From Parasporobacterium sp. (GTDB lineage: Bacteria; Bacillota; Clostridia; Lachnospirales; Lachnospiraceae), in NCBI GenBank assembly GCA_017459985.1, contig JAFUBX010000012.1, forward strand, positions 1 to 44,743: 44,743 bases of DNA, read 5' to 3'. The stretch's first letter is position 1, and each line of letters starts with the position of its first letter. Under the pieces are notes generated by a model. It was not told where the DNA came from and did not search any database. It saw only the letters and a list, made by a program, of their open reading frames with translations. Positions 1 through 7,920 of the stretch are shown here, in pieces. The translations under genes were made by a program, and so were the position numbers.

Positions 1-142
1 AGAGACTAACTATTAAAAGTCAAGCCTAATTTTAAGTAAATTCGCAGAAATGCGTTTTACATATAAGCACATTGAAAATCGCATGACAAACAGAGTATCA
101 AGGATACCCTCAAAAACACATATGGGAGAATAAGAGCCTGGA

Positions 143-1318
143 TCAGCTCTTTACGGTGTAAGGTCTACCGGATTTTTCCATCGCGTAGATCAGCCGTGTA
201 AGCTTCTTTGCAGCATGTGATACTGCAACATTGTAGTGTTTACCTTCTGCCCGTTTCTTTGCCAGATAGGACTTGAATTCCGGATCCCAGATGCACACGT
301 ATTTGGCGGCATTGAACAGGGCGTAGCGGAGATATTTTGAACCTCGCTTCTCCATGTGGGCGTGCGTGGACTGAAACTGCCCGGACTGGTAAGTGGTCGG
401 AGATAATCCGGCATAAGCAAGAAGTTTGTTGGGACTGCTGAAACGGTTGATGTCACCGATCTCCGCCAGGATCATCGCACCCATGCGGAAGTTGATCCCA
501 GGGATCGTGGTGATCAGGGAACCCCTTTTATCCATGATGGATCCGATCATTTCCTCAATAGTATTGATCTCGTTGTCAAGTTCCCGGATCAGTTTGATGG
601 TGTGTGTCAGTTCCAGAGACTTCGCCGTCATGACAGAACCGACAGAGTTCCTGGCAGCTTCACGAATCTCGATGGCCTTTTCCTTATCGTAGTGGCCTCG
701 GGATGTCTCTTGGATCAGGTTGTTCAATCGTGTGAGATGCACATCAGCGATGAAGGAAGCACCTGGATATTCACATAACAGCTGATAGACCGTGTTCATG
801 TGAAGGGTCGGGACCAGCTTTTCCAGTTCAGGGAACAGGATGTTCACCAGCCTGGCAATGGAGGTTTTCAATCTGGCTCTTTCCCGGACTTTCTCGAAGC
901 GGTAACGGGTTAATGATTTTAACTCTTCGTTATGATATGATGTAGAGGAATAGGACTGGAAGTCCAGGCCAGACATCAGCATCATGGCGATGGTTCTAGA
1001 ATCAACCTTATCCGTTTTGGTTTGCCGGAGGCTGAGGCTCTTTCTGTACAGGTTCGTGTGCAGCGGATTGATGACGAAGGTGGGCAGACCTTTATCAACC
1101 AGAAATCCGAGGATGTTGTAAGAGTAATGGCCGGTAGCTTCCAGTCCTACTTTTACGTTCTGCACGGGTTCGCCGGCAGACTGGATCTTTGACAACAGGT
1201 CAAGGAAGCCTGCCTGGTTGTTAAGAATGGTAAACGGGGCGAAGAGGATTTCGCCCTCAGAGTTGGTGATGCAGCAATCGTGCTTGTCCTTTGCCACATC
1301 GATGCCTACGTAGATCAT
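143..1318 (-). CDS. IS110-family transposase (bridge-RNA-guided recombinase family)
   Basis: This is a 391-residue transposase, full length for the family. The N-terminal RuvC-like DEDD domain shows GIDVAKDKHD with Asp7, Glu60 in VGLEATG, and the KTDKVDSRT motif with Asp103 and Asp106. The C-terminal Tnp_20 domain begins near residue 270 (TIPGINFRMGAMILAEIGD) and contains the conserved AGLSPTTYQSG stretch, where IS110 enzymes carry their catalytic serine. The family excises a circular element and inserts it at a target chosen by an RNA encoded in the element's non-coding end. No frameshift or stop is visible, so the copy may be active. The start codon at 1318 follows a good AGGAG site. Confidence 0.93.
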   Translation of the reverse strand: MIYVGIDVAKDKHDCCITNSEGEILFAPFTILNNQAGFLDLLSKIQSAGEPVQNVKVGLEATGHYSYNILGFLVDKGLPTFVINPLHTNLYRKSLSLRQTKTDKVDSRTIAMMLMSGLDFQSYSSTSYHNEELKSLTRYRFEKVRERARLKTSIARLVNILFPELEKLVPTLHMNTVYQLLCEYPGASFIADVHLTRLNNLIQETSRGHYDKEKAIEIREAARNSVGSVMTAKSLELTHTIKLIRELDNEINTIEEMIGSIMDKRGSLITTIPGINFRMGAMILAEIGDINRFSSPNKLLAYAGLSPTTYQSGQFQSTHAHMEKRGSKYLRYALFNAAKYVCIWDPEFKSYLAKKRAEGKHYNVAVSHAAKKLTRLIYAMEKSGRPYTVKS

Positions 1319-1334
1319 AATAAAATCTCCTTTG

Positions 1335-1545
1335 TATTATATTTTTGATACTGTCTGGGACCCACAGGACTCGATGTTCTGTAACCTCGTTCTAGATAAA
1401 CCGTCATGCGGTGTCTAACTAATTAACAGTGGAACAGGGAGCTGTGGTTGAAGCCTCTATGCAACCATCAGGTGGTAGGTGAGAAAACCAACCCACAGTA
1501 TCCCCAACAGCATAGCCGAAACCTATGGAAGAGGTAAAGAGTGGC
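1335..1545 (-). ncRNA. Candidate IS110 bridge RNA region
   Basis: About 240 bases between the transposase start and the interrupted gene have no open frame. In the IS110 group the long left end upstream of the transposase is transcribed into a bridge RNA with two internal loops pairing to target and donor DNA. Here TGGTTG and CAACCA flank an 11-base loop around 1443-1466, and other short complementary segments lie on both sides, fitting a multi-stem RNA. The call rests on position and local pairing only; loop-to-target complementarity was not worked out and the ends are estimates. Confidence 0.4.
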
Positions 1546-2029
1546 TATGACTATATAATACGAGGTCAAGAAAGCTGATCACACAGGTATCGGTATATCC
1601 GGCCAGAGCCCTGCACATGTCTGCGAATACGGCAATATGCTTTTCTGCGGTCCAGGTATCGTTGATGAGAATCGGGTCATACCGCCATCCGATGGATGGG
1701 ATCCCGATCTGTTCCGACAGGCGGCGAAAGGAGTCCATCACCTTTTCCTTCGGCGGAACATTTGGCTCCAGATCAGTTCCGTAGGGAGTGATGGTCACAA
1801 ACCAGTACTGGCCATAGGGGGCCAGCAGATCCCGGTACGAAAACATGGGCTCCGGATTCTTCGTACAAAATACGATCAGATCCACGACGCGGGGATTCAG
1901 TTCATACCGGGTGACGGATGTGGGGTTATATGGATTCCGGACAAGGACATATCCCTCCCGCAGCCGGTTGGCAAACCACCGGGAATAAAATGCGGGGATG
2001 TCTGTCCTCATGCCTGTCTGGATGATCAT
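1523..2029 (-). pseudogene. DUF1848 family protein, C-terminus lost to IS110 insertion
   Basis: The N-terminal 155 or so residues match the DUF1848 family well: RTDIPAFYSRWFANRLREG near the start, a LIVFCTKNPEPM segment, WRYDPILIND, and CVISFLDL at the point of interruption. The family is normally well over 250 residues long and often continues into a cysteine-bearing C-terminal part; here the frame runs into insertion-sequence DNA and stops after about a dozen unrelated residues. The start at 2029 has a GAGGA site. The molecular function of DUF1848 is not established. The missing half was not found on the other side of the element within this window. Confidence 0.8.
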
Positions 2030-2284
2030 CGGCGGTCCTCATTTCTGTCAGCTGACAAATATCATAGCATAATCAGCCGGCCATGTCATTTGTCACACGC
2101 TGCGGGTTCTTCTGTAGTATTACGTGTGGTGCAACGCGTCATAAGGTTCTTCTGCATGGGGACTTCTGTACGAAGCCCTTCTGCGGCCTTCGGGATTACA
2201 ACTTTCCGGATCCGATAGGAAACCAGGCTGCTCTGTGGTAAAATCCTATGGCAGATAATATAAGAGAGAAGAAACGGAGAAACC

Positions 2285-2746
2285 ATGAAACTTCTTGTAT
2301 TGTCCGATTCCCATGGACATGATGAACAGCTGGTCAGTATCATATGGGAACACCCGGAGGCAGACGCCCTCATTTTCCTCGGCGACGGAGAACGGGATTT
2401 TGATACCGCTTTATTTGCCTGCCGCATTGGAAATGACAAAATTGTCTGCCAGGTCCGGGGCAACTGTGACCTGGCCAGCCGGGAACCGGATAAGATCGTC
2501 CGGACCTTTGGCGGGGTCAGCTTCCTGATCACCCACGGACATGAACAAAACGCCAAGCTGGGCGTCTGGGGACTGATAGAAGAAGCGAAGAAGCAGCATT
2601 GCAATGCAGTTCTTTATGGACATACACACCGGCAGTCATTTCTGGAAAGGGAGGGGATTACTCTGATCAATCCCGGAAGCGCCCGGGAAGGCCGGTATCT
2701 CATTGTTGAAGTAAGTGACGGGAAGGTCAGCGTCCCGGAGCAATAA
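2285..2746 (+). CDS. YfcE/MJ0936-type metallophosphoesterase
   Basis: A 153-residue single-domain calcineurin-like phosphoesterase of the usual YfcE length. All metal-binding motifs are present in order: DSH at residues 8-10, FLGDGE, RGNCD, THGH, and YGHTH, followed by the family's NPGS turn. Such enzymes are dinuclear-metal phosphodiesterases acting on small substrates in the cytoplasm; the physiological substrate is generally unknown. In many Firmicutes the gene follows rdgB-type nucleotide pyrophosphatases, but here it stands alone between the truncated DUF1848 gene and a repeat-bearing gap. The start follows a GGAGAAACC site. Confidence 0.88.
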   Translation: MKLLVLSDSHGHDEQLVSIIWEHPEADALIFLGDGERDFDTALFACRIGNDKIVCQVRGNCDLASREPDKIVRTFGGVSFLITHGHEQNAKLGVWGLIEEAKKQHCNAVLYGHTHRQSFLEREGITLINPGSAREGRYLIVEVSDGKVSVPEQ

Positions 2747-2808
2747 TCTGATGATCCAATCATATCTTTGAGAACACATCGGCCGCCCCGGAATTTTACA
2801 GTTTTCAG

Positions 2809-2857
2809 CGGAAGGTCGGGTATGGAGCTTATAGGCTTTTTCTGAAATTACCTTCCG
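2809..2857 (+). repeat. Dispersed palindrome-ended repeat, copy 1
   Basis: A 49-bp unit that opens with CGGAAGGT and closes with ACCTTCCG, with core TATGGAGCTTATAGGC then TTTTTCTGAA. Further copies lie at 2883-2931, 18511-18555 (opposite strand) and 21933-21980 (opposite strand). The arms could form an 8-bp stem. Function unknown. Confidence 0.8.
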
Positions 2858-2882
2858 GATTTTCGACGATTTGCCCAAAAAA

Positions 2883-2931
2883 CGGAAGGTAACGTGTGGA
2901 GTTTATAAGCTTTATCTGAATTTACCTTCCG
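2883..2931 (+). repeat. Dispersed palindrome-ended repeat, copy 2
   Basis: Second copy in the same gap, same orientation as copy 1 and 74 bp downstream of it. It has the same CGGAAGGT and ACCTTCCG ends and the shared core GTGGAGTTTATAAGC. The 327-bp gap 2747-3073 otherwise holds only the padR promoter. Confidence 0.8.
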
Positions 2932-3021
2932 AATTATTTTTCTGCGTCATACGGATACAAGACGCCGTGTCTTGCCCATATGAGGGATGCAAATTCCCTG
3001 TATATTTTTATAATTAGTATA

Positions 3022-3050
3022 TTGTAATACATAATAGTGCGTGATATAAT
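3022..3050 (+). promoter_or_regulatory. Sigma-A-type promoter of the padR operon
   Basis: TTGTAA at 3022-3027 and TATAAT at 3045-3050 are separated by exactly 17 bp and lie just ahead of the padR ribosome site. An inverted GTAT/ATAC pair (GTATATTGTAATAC) overlaps the -35 box, which is the kind of place and sequence where PadR proteins bind to repress their own operon. Confidence 0.65.
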
Positions 3051-3073
3051 ACAGTCCGAAGGAGGATCCAAGG

Positions 3074-3376
3074 ATGGATGCACAGTTTAAGAAAGGCGTA
3101 TTGGAATTGATTGTCCTTGCTTCTTTGCTGGATGCGGACCGATATGGGTATGAACTGACCGAGCAGATTTCCCGGGAGATGGAAGTGACGGCCGGCACCC
3201 TGTATCTGATCCTGAAGCGGCTGAAGGATGCGGGATATCTGACCACTTACCTGCAGGAGTCTTCCGGAGGACCTGCCAGGAAATATTATCGCCTGACAGA
3301 AGAGGGAAGACAATACCATGATCATAAAAAGCAGGAATGGATTTTATTTACCAGAAAGGTTGAGAAATTGATATGA
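3074..3376 (+). CDS. PadR-family transcriptional regulator
   Basis: A 100-residue winged-helix repressor of typical short PadR length. The sequence opens with the family hallmark FKKGVLELIVLASL, followed by DRYGYELTEQIS, the recognition region VTAGTLYLILKRLKDAGYL, and the wing segment GGPARKYYRLTEEG. PadR proteins dimerise through C-terminal helices and repress neighbouring genes until a ligand or partner relieves them. The gene has a GGAGG site and its stop overlaps the start of the next gene by ATGA, so the two are translationally coupled, as is common for padR with DUF1700 genes. Confidence 0.93.
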   Translation: MDAQFKKGVLELIVLASLLDADRYGYELTEQISREMEVTAGTLYLILKRLKDAGYLTTYLQESSGGPARKYYRLTEEGRQYHDHKKQEWILFTRKVEKLI

Positions 3377-4500
3377 GCAGAGATGAATATTTAAAAAAGC
3401 TGCAGCAGGACCTGGATGGCTGCGAAAACACGATGGTGCAGGAGGTCCTGCAGGCGTTTGAGGAGCATTTTGCCGAGGGACTTTCCCGGGGAATGACAGA
3501 GGAAGAGATCGTGCAGGAACTGGGGGATGTCCGGGACGTGGCAGCACAGCTGCGGGAAATGGAACCGGCCTCTGCCGGAGCCGGGGACGCAGCGGATCCG
3601 GAGAAGGAGCCTGTGAATTCTCAGAAGCCGGAAAAGGGGACCGGGCCGGAATCCGGATCCGAGCTGAGAAATGGGTCTGAGCCGGAACGGGGACCCAGGC
3701 CGGAAGTGAGCTGCCTGATCGTTGAGACCCTGCATTCCGGTACGGACGTTCATCTGTCAGAGGGAAGCGAATTTTCCTATCAGATCGAACCAGTGCAGGG
3801 AATCACCCTGGGATCCGGACTGTTTCTGCCCTCCCGGATCTTTGGTACGAAACAGGAGCCGGAAGTGGCCTGCGAAATCTTCGGAAGAGAATGCCGGATC
3901 AGCGTTCGCAGAGGCGGAGGGAAGCTGGAGATCTCCGTACCGGCCTCGATCCGGGAGGTTCGTCTGCAGATGAGTTCCGGAGACGCGAAGGCGGCCGGCC
4001 TGAAGCTGGAGCGGCTGAACGGACGGAGCAGCTCCGGCGATCTCACACTGGATCAGTGTGAAGCGATGGAGAGCCATTTGAAAACCGTATCCGGGGATGT
4101 CCGTATCAGGGACTGCAGGATCCGTAAGATGGAAATGGAATGTGTCAGCGGAGATATCACCGTGGATTCCTGCAGGGGAGAACTGATGCTGCAGAGTGTT
4201 TCCGGCGATATATCGGTGAAGGAACACACCGGCGGCGCGGTTGAAGGAAAAACAAAATCCGGTGATGTGGAATTGTCCCTGGCGGATCCGGAGCTTAACG
4301 CAGATGTCTCTTCCATGTCCGGAAATGTCGGATGTACTGTGACCGGGTGCGATTTCACCGCAGTTCTTTCAACAAAATCAGGAACACTGAAAAATAAAAC
4401 CAGCATTCTCGGCAGAGGTAATGGAAAGGAACTACAGGTCGGAATGGGAACAGCGAAGATTCGGCTGAAGAGCATTTCCGGAAATGTGATCCTCTCTTGA
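3373..4500 (+). CDS. DUF1700 (HAAS) plus DUF4097 beta-repeat protein
   Basis: A 375-residue protein. Residues 1-63 form the alpha-helical HAAS/DUF1700 domain (SRDEYLKKLQQDL, EEIVQELGDVRDVAAQLR) that partners with PadR regulators. Residues 64-118 are a Pro/Glu/Gly-rich linker. From about residue 118 a DUF4097-type beta-helix follows, with repeated SGD turns (SSGDAK, SSGDLT, VSGDVR, VSGDIT, VSGDIS, KSGDVE). DUF1700 proteins usually have membrane helices between the domains; none is visible here, so the protein is predicted to be soluble and cytoplasmic. It is co-translated with padR. Function in the cell is not known; a role in envelope stress sensing is often guessed for the family. Confidence 0.85.
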   Translation: MSRDEYLKKLQQDLDGCENTMVQEVLQAFEEHFAEGLSRGMTEEEIVQELGDVRDVAAQLREMEPASAGAGDAADPEKEPVNSQKPEKGTGPESGSELRNGSEPERGPRPEVSCLIVETLHSGTDVHLSEGSEFSYQIEPVQGITLGSGLFLPSRIFGTKQEPEVACEIFGRECRISVRRGGGKLEISVPASIREVRLQMSSGDAKAAGLKLERLNGRSSSGDLTLDQCEAMESHLKTVSGDVRIRDCRIRKMEMECVSGDITVDSCRGELMLQSVSGDISVKEHTGGAVEGKTKSGDVELSLADPELNADVSSMSGNVGCTVTGCDFTAVLSTKSGTLKNKTSILGRGNGKELQVGMGTAKIRLKSISGNVILS

Positions 4501-4529
4501 CATTCCTTCTCATCCGGAATATGATGCAA

Positions 4530-4565
4530 ATATGAAGAATACTTCGTACGAAGTATTCTTCATAT
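4530..4565. repeat. Perfect 36-bp palindrome between the DUF1700 and L,D-transpeptidase genes
   Basis: The sequence is fully self-complementary about 4547/4548, with centre GAATACTTCGTACGAAGTATTC. It lies 30 bp after the DUF1700 stop and 30 bp before the likely start of the next gene. It could be a terminator stem, though no T-run follows it, or a large operator. It contains an in-frame ATG at 4532 that is unlikely to be a real start. Confidence 0.85.
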
Positions 4566-4594
4566 ATTATAATTCTCCAAAAGGATGGACGGGC

Positions 4595-6775
4595 TTGAAA
4601 TCATATAACAATATTCTGAAAACAATCTGCAAATATCTCATTTCTGCGGTGTCGGCAAGTGTACTTCTGCTTTTATTGACTGGCTGTTCCCTGCAGAAGA
4701 CGGCAATTTCTTTAAAATCCTATTTTGCGAAGGAGGCAGGTATCCAGGAAGAAACGGCTCCGATAAGCCAGGAAGATCTTCTGGTATCGTCTCCGGTTCT
4801 TGACAGTCAGGGAAATCCCCTGAAGCAGGAATCCGGTGAGATCGTGACAGTGCTGGGTCTCCGGGAACTGGCTGAGGGAGGAGAACCGAAGATCAACTCC
4901 AGAGGAATGCTGGAAACCTACCCTCTGGGGGAACCGATTACTTATGTGCCGGGGAGCGTCGTAGTCAATGACAGCGGTCAGACAGAGACCTATCAGGGCG
5001 GGGAACCGGTCACTGACATTCTGGGATTTTCGGTTACGGATTCCGATGGAGAACCGGTAACCAGAAAACAGGGCGAAATCGTCACCCATGGACCGGAGGA
5101 TATTGTTTATTCACCGGATGGCTCCATCGTTCGTTATCAGGGGGAATATGAGACTTATCGGGAAGGAGACCAGAAATACAATTCGGACGGAGAACAGGTG
5201 ACTTATCCGGTTGCCATTCAGACGGATCTGCAGAATGAACCGATGACAGATGAACATGGCGGATATGTGCTGGGAACGATTGAGATCATGACGGATGATT
5301 CCGGAGAGCCGTTCCTTGAGGAAAACGGAGAACTGGCAACCAAACAGCTGGAGCCCGCGATGCCGGAAAAGAAGATTCCGCAGGTCCTGGAGGGAGGCAT
5401 GTATTACATTGGCAGCGACCTTTCCGCCTATCTTTACTTAGCCCCGGCTTCTGAAGATCCGGCAGACCGGAAGGACGATCCGGAGATCGGTCTGCTTCCT
5501 GTCGGGAACGACCTGACCTGCTTTGAATTGCGGATCGATCTGGAGGGATATGCCATTATCCTTCCGGAAGGCTCGGAAATGGCACTCGCCGCGCAGGGAT
5601 TATCCGGATCGGATCCCCGGGTCGTGCTGGAGCCGGCGGAGAAGATGCCGTACGCACAATACAAATACTGGGAGGATCCGGTTTATACCGTAAGTGACAG
5701 GCAGAAGTGGATCATCCGTGAAGAAGATGACGGAGTCATTTCCATTGCGTCTTATGCCGATCCGCAGTATGTCATGACCCTGGAATACAGCGAAGAGCTG
5801 TCAGATGCCAGACTGTGTCTTCGTGAGTATGAGGGAGGTCAGTCCCAGAGATTCCGGGCCCAGGATCGCCCGGTGATCCCGAAGTATCTGGAAGAGGGCG
5901 ATTATTATATCCGCTCCGGAATGACCGATCATATGCTGCTCAGTCTGGGGGATGATAATTATGATGATGAGCGGGAGGCCTATATTTATCTTTCCGATCA
6001 GGGAGAGGGACAGCGGTTTCATATTACGTATGATGACTACGGGTATGCCATCATTGCCCACGGAGATTCGGATAAAGTCCTGTCGGTATGCGGAAACTAT
6101 GCCGCAGACGGGCAGCCGGTGATTCAATATGAGAAGGATGGGGACTCCTGGCAGAGATGGATTCTGGAACCGAATCTGTCCGGGGACAACAGTTTTTATA
6201 TCCGGAGTGCAATGGATCCGTCTAAGGTAATCAGTCTGGAATATGAAGTGGCCAAAAATTCCACACCGGTCATTCTCGATGAGAATGATGGGACAAATAC
6301 CCAATACTGGTTCCTCGAGAAGGAGACAATCCCCTATGGGGACGAATATAACATGATGGAGGAATATGCCCGGCAGTTCACCAGTAATACAGATTACCTG
6401 ATCATGATCAGTTCCTCAATTAATCATGTCGGAGTGTATCAGATGGAAGAGGGACGATGGGAAAATCTCTTTTACTGGGATTGCGTGACCGGAGGGTGGG
6501 CGACCCCCACGGTGAAGGGAGAATTCATCCTGTACGATAAACTGCCGTTTTTTGATGGAAATTTGGACAGCCCGGAATGGTACACGGTATATTATGCCAA
6601 TAATTTTTATCCGGATTATTATATTCACAGTACGATCTATCATCAGGGGACCATGGATATCATGGATGCGTCCATCGGATATAACGGCTCCCATGGATGC
6701 GTTCGCCTGTATATCGAAAATTCAGAATGGATCTATTATAACGTGCCCCTGGGAACAAAAGTCGTTTCCTATTAA
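4595..6775 (+). CDS. Lipoprotein L,D-transpeptidase with ricin-B-like repeats
   Basis: A 726-residue envelope enzyme predicted to cross-link peptidoglycan through L,D bonds. The C-terminal YkuD domain ends in the catalytic SHGCVRL motif (His700, Cys702), with an upstream HSTIYH histidine. The middle (about 330-600) has three ricin-B/beta-trefoil-like segments (GDYYIRSG, NSFYIRSAMDPSK, QRWILEPN), probably glycan-binding. Residues 55-260 contain loose repeats built on DSDGEPVT-like turns. The frame is open from ATG 4532, but that codon sits inside a palindrome and would put 21 extra residues before the signal peptide. TTG at 4595 has an AAAGGA site and gives a clean lipoprotein signal, LLLLLTGC (Cys31). 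Confidence 0.85.
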   Translation: MKSYNNILKTICKYLISAVSASVLLLLLTGCSLQKTAISLKSYFAKEAGIQEETAPISQEDLLVSSPVLDSQGNPLKQESGEIVTVLGLRELAEGGEPKINSRGMLETYPLGEPITYVPGSVVVNDSGQTETYQGGEPVTDILGFSVTDSDGEPVTRKQGEIVTHGPEDIVYSPDGSIVRYQGEYETYREGDQKYNSDGEQVTYPVAIQTDLQNEPMTDEHGGYVLGTIEIMTDDSGEPFLEENGELATKQLEPAMPEKKIPQVLEGGMYYIGSDLSAYLYLAPASEDPADRKDDPEIGLLPVGNDLTCFELRIDLEGYAIILPEGSEMALAAQGLSGSDPRVVLEPAEKMPYAQYKYWEDPVYTVSDRQKWIIREEDDGVISIASYADPQYVMTLEYSEELSDARLCLREYEGGQSQRFRAQDRPVIPKYLEEGDYYIRSGMTDHMLLSLGDDNYDDEREAYIYLSDQGEGQRFHITYDDYGYAIIAHGDSDKVLSVCGNYAADGQPVIQYEKDGDSWQRWILEPNLSGDNSFYIRSAMDPSKVISLEYEVAKNSTPVILDENDGTNTQYWFLEKETIPYGDEYNMMEEYARQFTSNTDYLIMISSSINHVGVYQMEEGRWENLFYWDCVTGGWATPTVKGEFILYDKLPFFDGNLDSPEWYTVYYANNFYPDYYIHSTIYHQGTMDIMDASIGYNGSHGCVRLYIENSEWIYYNVPLGTKVVSY

Positions 6776-6789
6776 AAGTCAGTTCAGAT

Positions 6790-7035
6790 ATGAAAAAAAA
6801 AGTCCGGGAATACCGTAAACAAAGAGAAATGACACAAAAACAGCTGGCAGACACCTGCGGTGTTACCAGCCGTTCCATCATTGCCATTGAAAAGGGGGAG
6901 TATAATCCATGCCTGATCCTGGCCTTCGCGCTGTCCCGGGCGCTGGAAACAAGCATGGAGGAACTCTTCTGCCTGGAGGAAAACTCACAGGCCTCAAATC
7001 ATATGTGTCCAGACCAGAACCACCAGGACCAGTGA
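6790..7035 (+). CDS. Small XRE-family helix-turn-helix regulator
   Basis: An 81-residue protein that is almost all DNA-binding domain: VREYRKQREMTQKQLADTCGV, then SRSIIAIEKGEYNP and LAFALSRALETSMEELF. This matches the widespread short Cro/CI-type regulators of Firmicutes that usually sit beside a membrane protein gene. It starts 14 bp after the L,D-transpeptidase stop but has no obvious ribosome site, so translation may be coupled or weak. Its last 42 bases overlap the 3' end of the convergent ribU gene, so the final dozen residues (Asn/Gln/His-rich) may be a recent read-through tail. Confidence 0.8.
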   Translation: MKKKVREYRKQREMTQKQLADTCGVTSRSIIAIEKGEYNPCLILAFALSRALETSMEELFCLEENSQASNHMCPDQNHQDQ

Positions 7036-7671
7036 GACTACAACGAACAGACTGACCAGTGTAACGCCGATACTAAGACCTTTCTTCTGCCGGCGGGAGG
7101 AAGAGGATTCCGGGATCATGTGAACTCTGCGAAGAGCCGTGGTGATGGGCTTGTAGATCGCCAGCATGATGGCTGCGTTGATTCCGCCTTTCAGAAGGTT
7201 GAAGGGAAGGAAGGTCGGCAGCAGCATCGAGATCACGATCGCCCGGTCAACACCCATGTAGAGCGGGGTGATCAGCCAGTTCCACAGAATCATAACCGCG
7301 GTCATGGAAAGCACGCCCGCAACTGCGCCGATGATCGCGCCGGCGAAGGTTCTCTTTTTATGATAAATCAGTGTGATCGGAAGCACGAAGGCACAGGTGG
7401 AAAGGACATTCATCAGAAGTCCGATCGGACCGGTGGAACTGATCGTGATCATTTCGATAAAGGACACGATGACGGAGACGATCAGGGCGGGAACAGGTCC
7501 GCTGATCAGTCCGCAGATCGCGATGATCACATCCTTCAGGTCAAAGGTGAGAAATCCTGCCACATTGATGGGGATCAGCTTCGACAGAAGCATGACAACA
7601 TAGGAGATCGCGCAGAACATGCCGATGAGTACGATGGATTTGGTATTGAATTTGCTTGCAGTAGTTTCCAT
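6994..7671 (-). CDS. ribU: Riboflavin ECF transporter S component RibU
   Basis: A 225-residue integral membrane protein with six predicted helices that binds riboflavin and works with a shared energising module (EcfA, EcfA', EcfT) encoded elsewhere. Family signs are the KFNTKSIVLIGMFCAISYVVMLL first helix, FLTFDLKDVIIAICGLISGP in the substrate region, and the C-terminal basic tail before a final helix. The call is strengthened by the FMN riboswitch and terminator directly upstream. A longer frame reaches into the riboswitch to 7785, but ATG 7671 has a strong AAGGAGG site at the right distance. The 3' end overlaps the XRE gene. Confidence 0.93.
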   Translation of the reverse strand: METTASKFNTKSIVLIGMFCAISYVVMLLSKLIPINVAGFLTFDLKDVIIAICGLISGPVPALIVSVIVSFIEMITISSTGPIGLLMNVLSTCAFVLPITLIYHKKRTFAGAIIGAVAGVLSMTAVMILWNWLITPLYMGVDRAIVISMLLPTFLPFNLLKGGINAAIMLAIYKPITTALRRVHMIPESSSSRRQKKGLSIGVTLVSLFVVVSLVLVVLVWTHMI

Positions 7672-7691
7672 ATGAATAAGTCCTCCTTGCA

Positions 7692-7722
7692 TAAAAAATC
7701 CCTGACACCAAAGTGTCAGGGC
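7692..7722 (-). terminator. Riboswitch-controlled terminator before ribU
   Basis: On the minus strand CCCTGACAC and GTGTCAGGG form a 9-bp perfect stem around a 4-base loop, followed by six T residues. It sits between the FMN aptamer and the ribU ribosome site, so FMN binding is expected to favour this stem and stop transcription. Confidence 0.9.
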
Positions 7723-7742
7723 AAAATCTACATAAAAATAGC

Positions 7743-7853
7743 CGTTTCTTCCATCCGGACTATACCGTCGGTTCAGGAATCGCACCTGATCGGCCCCTAA
7801 TGGGGTTCGCAGACTTTACTGCCGGTGGGGAATTGCACCCCGCCCTGAAACTT
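7743..7853 (-). promoter_or_regulatory. FMN riboswitch (RFN element)
   Basis: Read on the minus strand this contains the conserved RFN blocks in order: TTCAGGGCGGGGTG, AATTCCCCACCGGC, GTCTGCGAACCCC, GATTCCTGAACCGACGGTAT, and AGTCCGGATGGAAGAA. The outer helix is closed by GTTTC with GAAAC. This aptamer senses FMN and represses riboflavin synthesis or uptake genes. Its placement before an ECF S component with an intervening terminator fixes both the switch type and the downstream gene's substrate. Confidence 0.96.
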
Positions 7854-7920
7854 GTTGCCTGTATTGTAGACCGGACGGACAGATTTGTAAAGCATTTTAT
7901 AATGAAAAGAGAAAAGAATC

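Larger units (their letters stand above)
1..1560 (-). mobile_element. IS110-family insertion sequence (ends approximate)
   Basis: The element is defined by its single DEDD-type transposase gene (143-1318, minus) and about 240 bases of non-coding DNA upstream of it. The right-hand boundary lies near 1555-1565, because that is where the reading frame of the interrupted DUF1848 gene stops matching its family. The left boundary cannot be fixed: bases 1-142 hold no remnant of the missing DUF1848 C-terminus and may be element end or foreign flank. A short hairpin (AAGAGC/GCTCTT, 132-152) lies over the transposase stop. IS110 elements lack classical terminal inverted repeats, and none were seen here. 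Confidence 0.75.

Noticed and set aside
4532-4594. ATG 4532 as start of the L,D-transpeptidase
   Set aside because: It lies in a perfect palindrome without a ribosome site and would bury the lipoprotein signal behind 21 extra residues.
7120-7800. 226-residue plus-strand ORF
   Set aside because: It is the antisense of ribU and its riboswitch, with Asp/Gly/His-rich low-information sequence.
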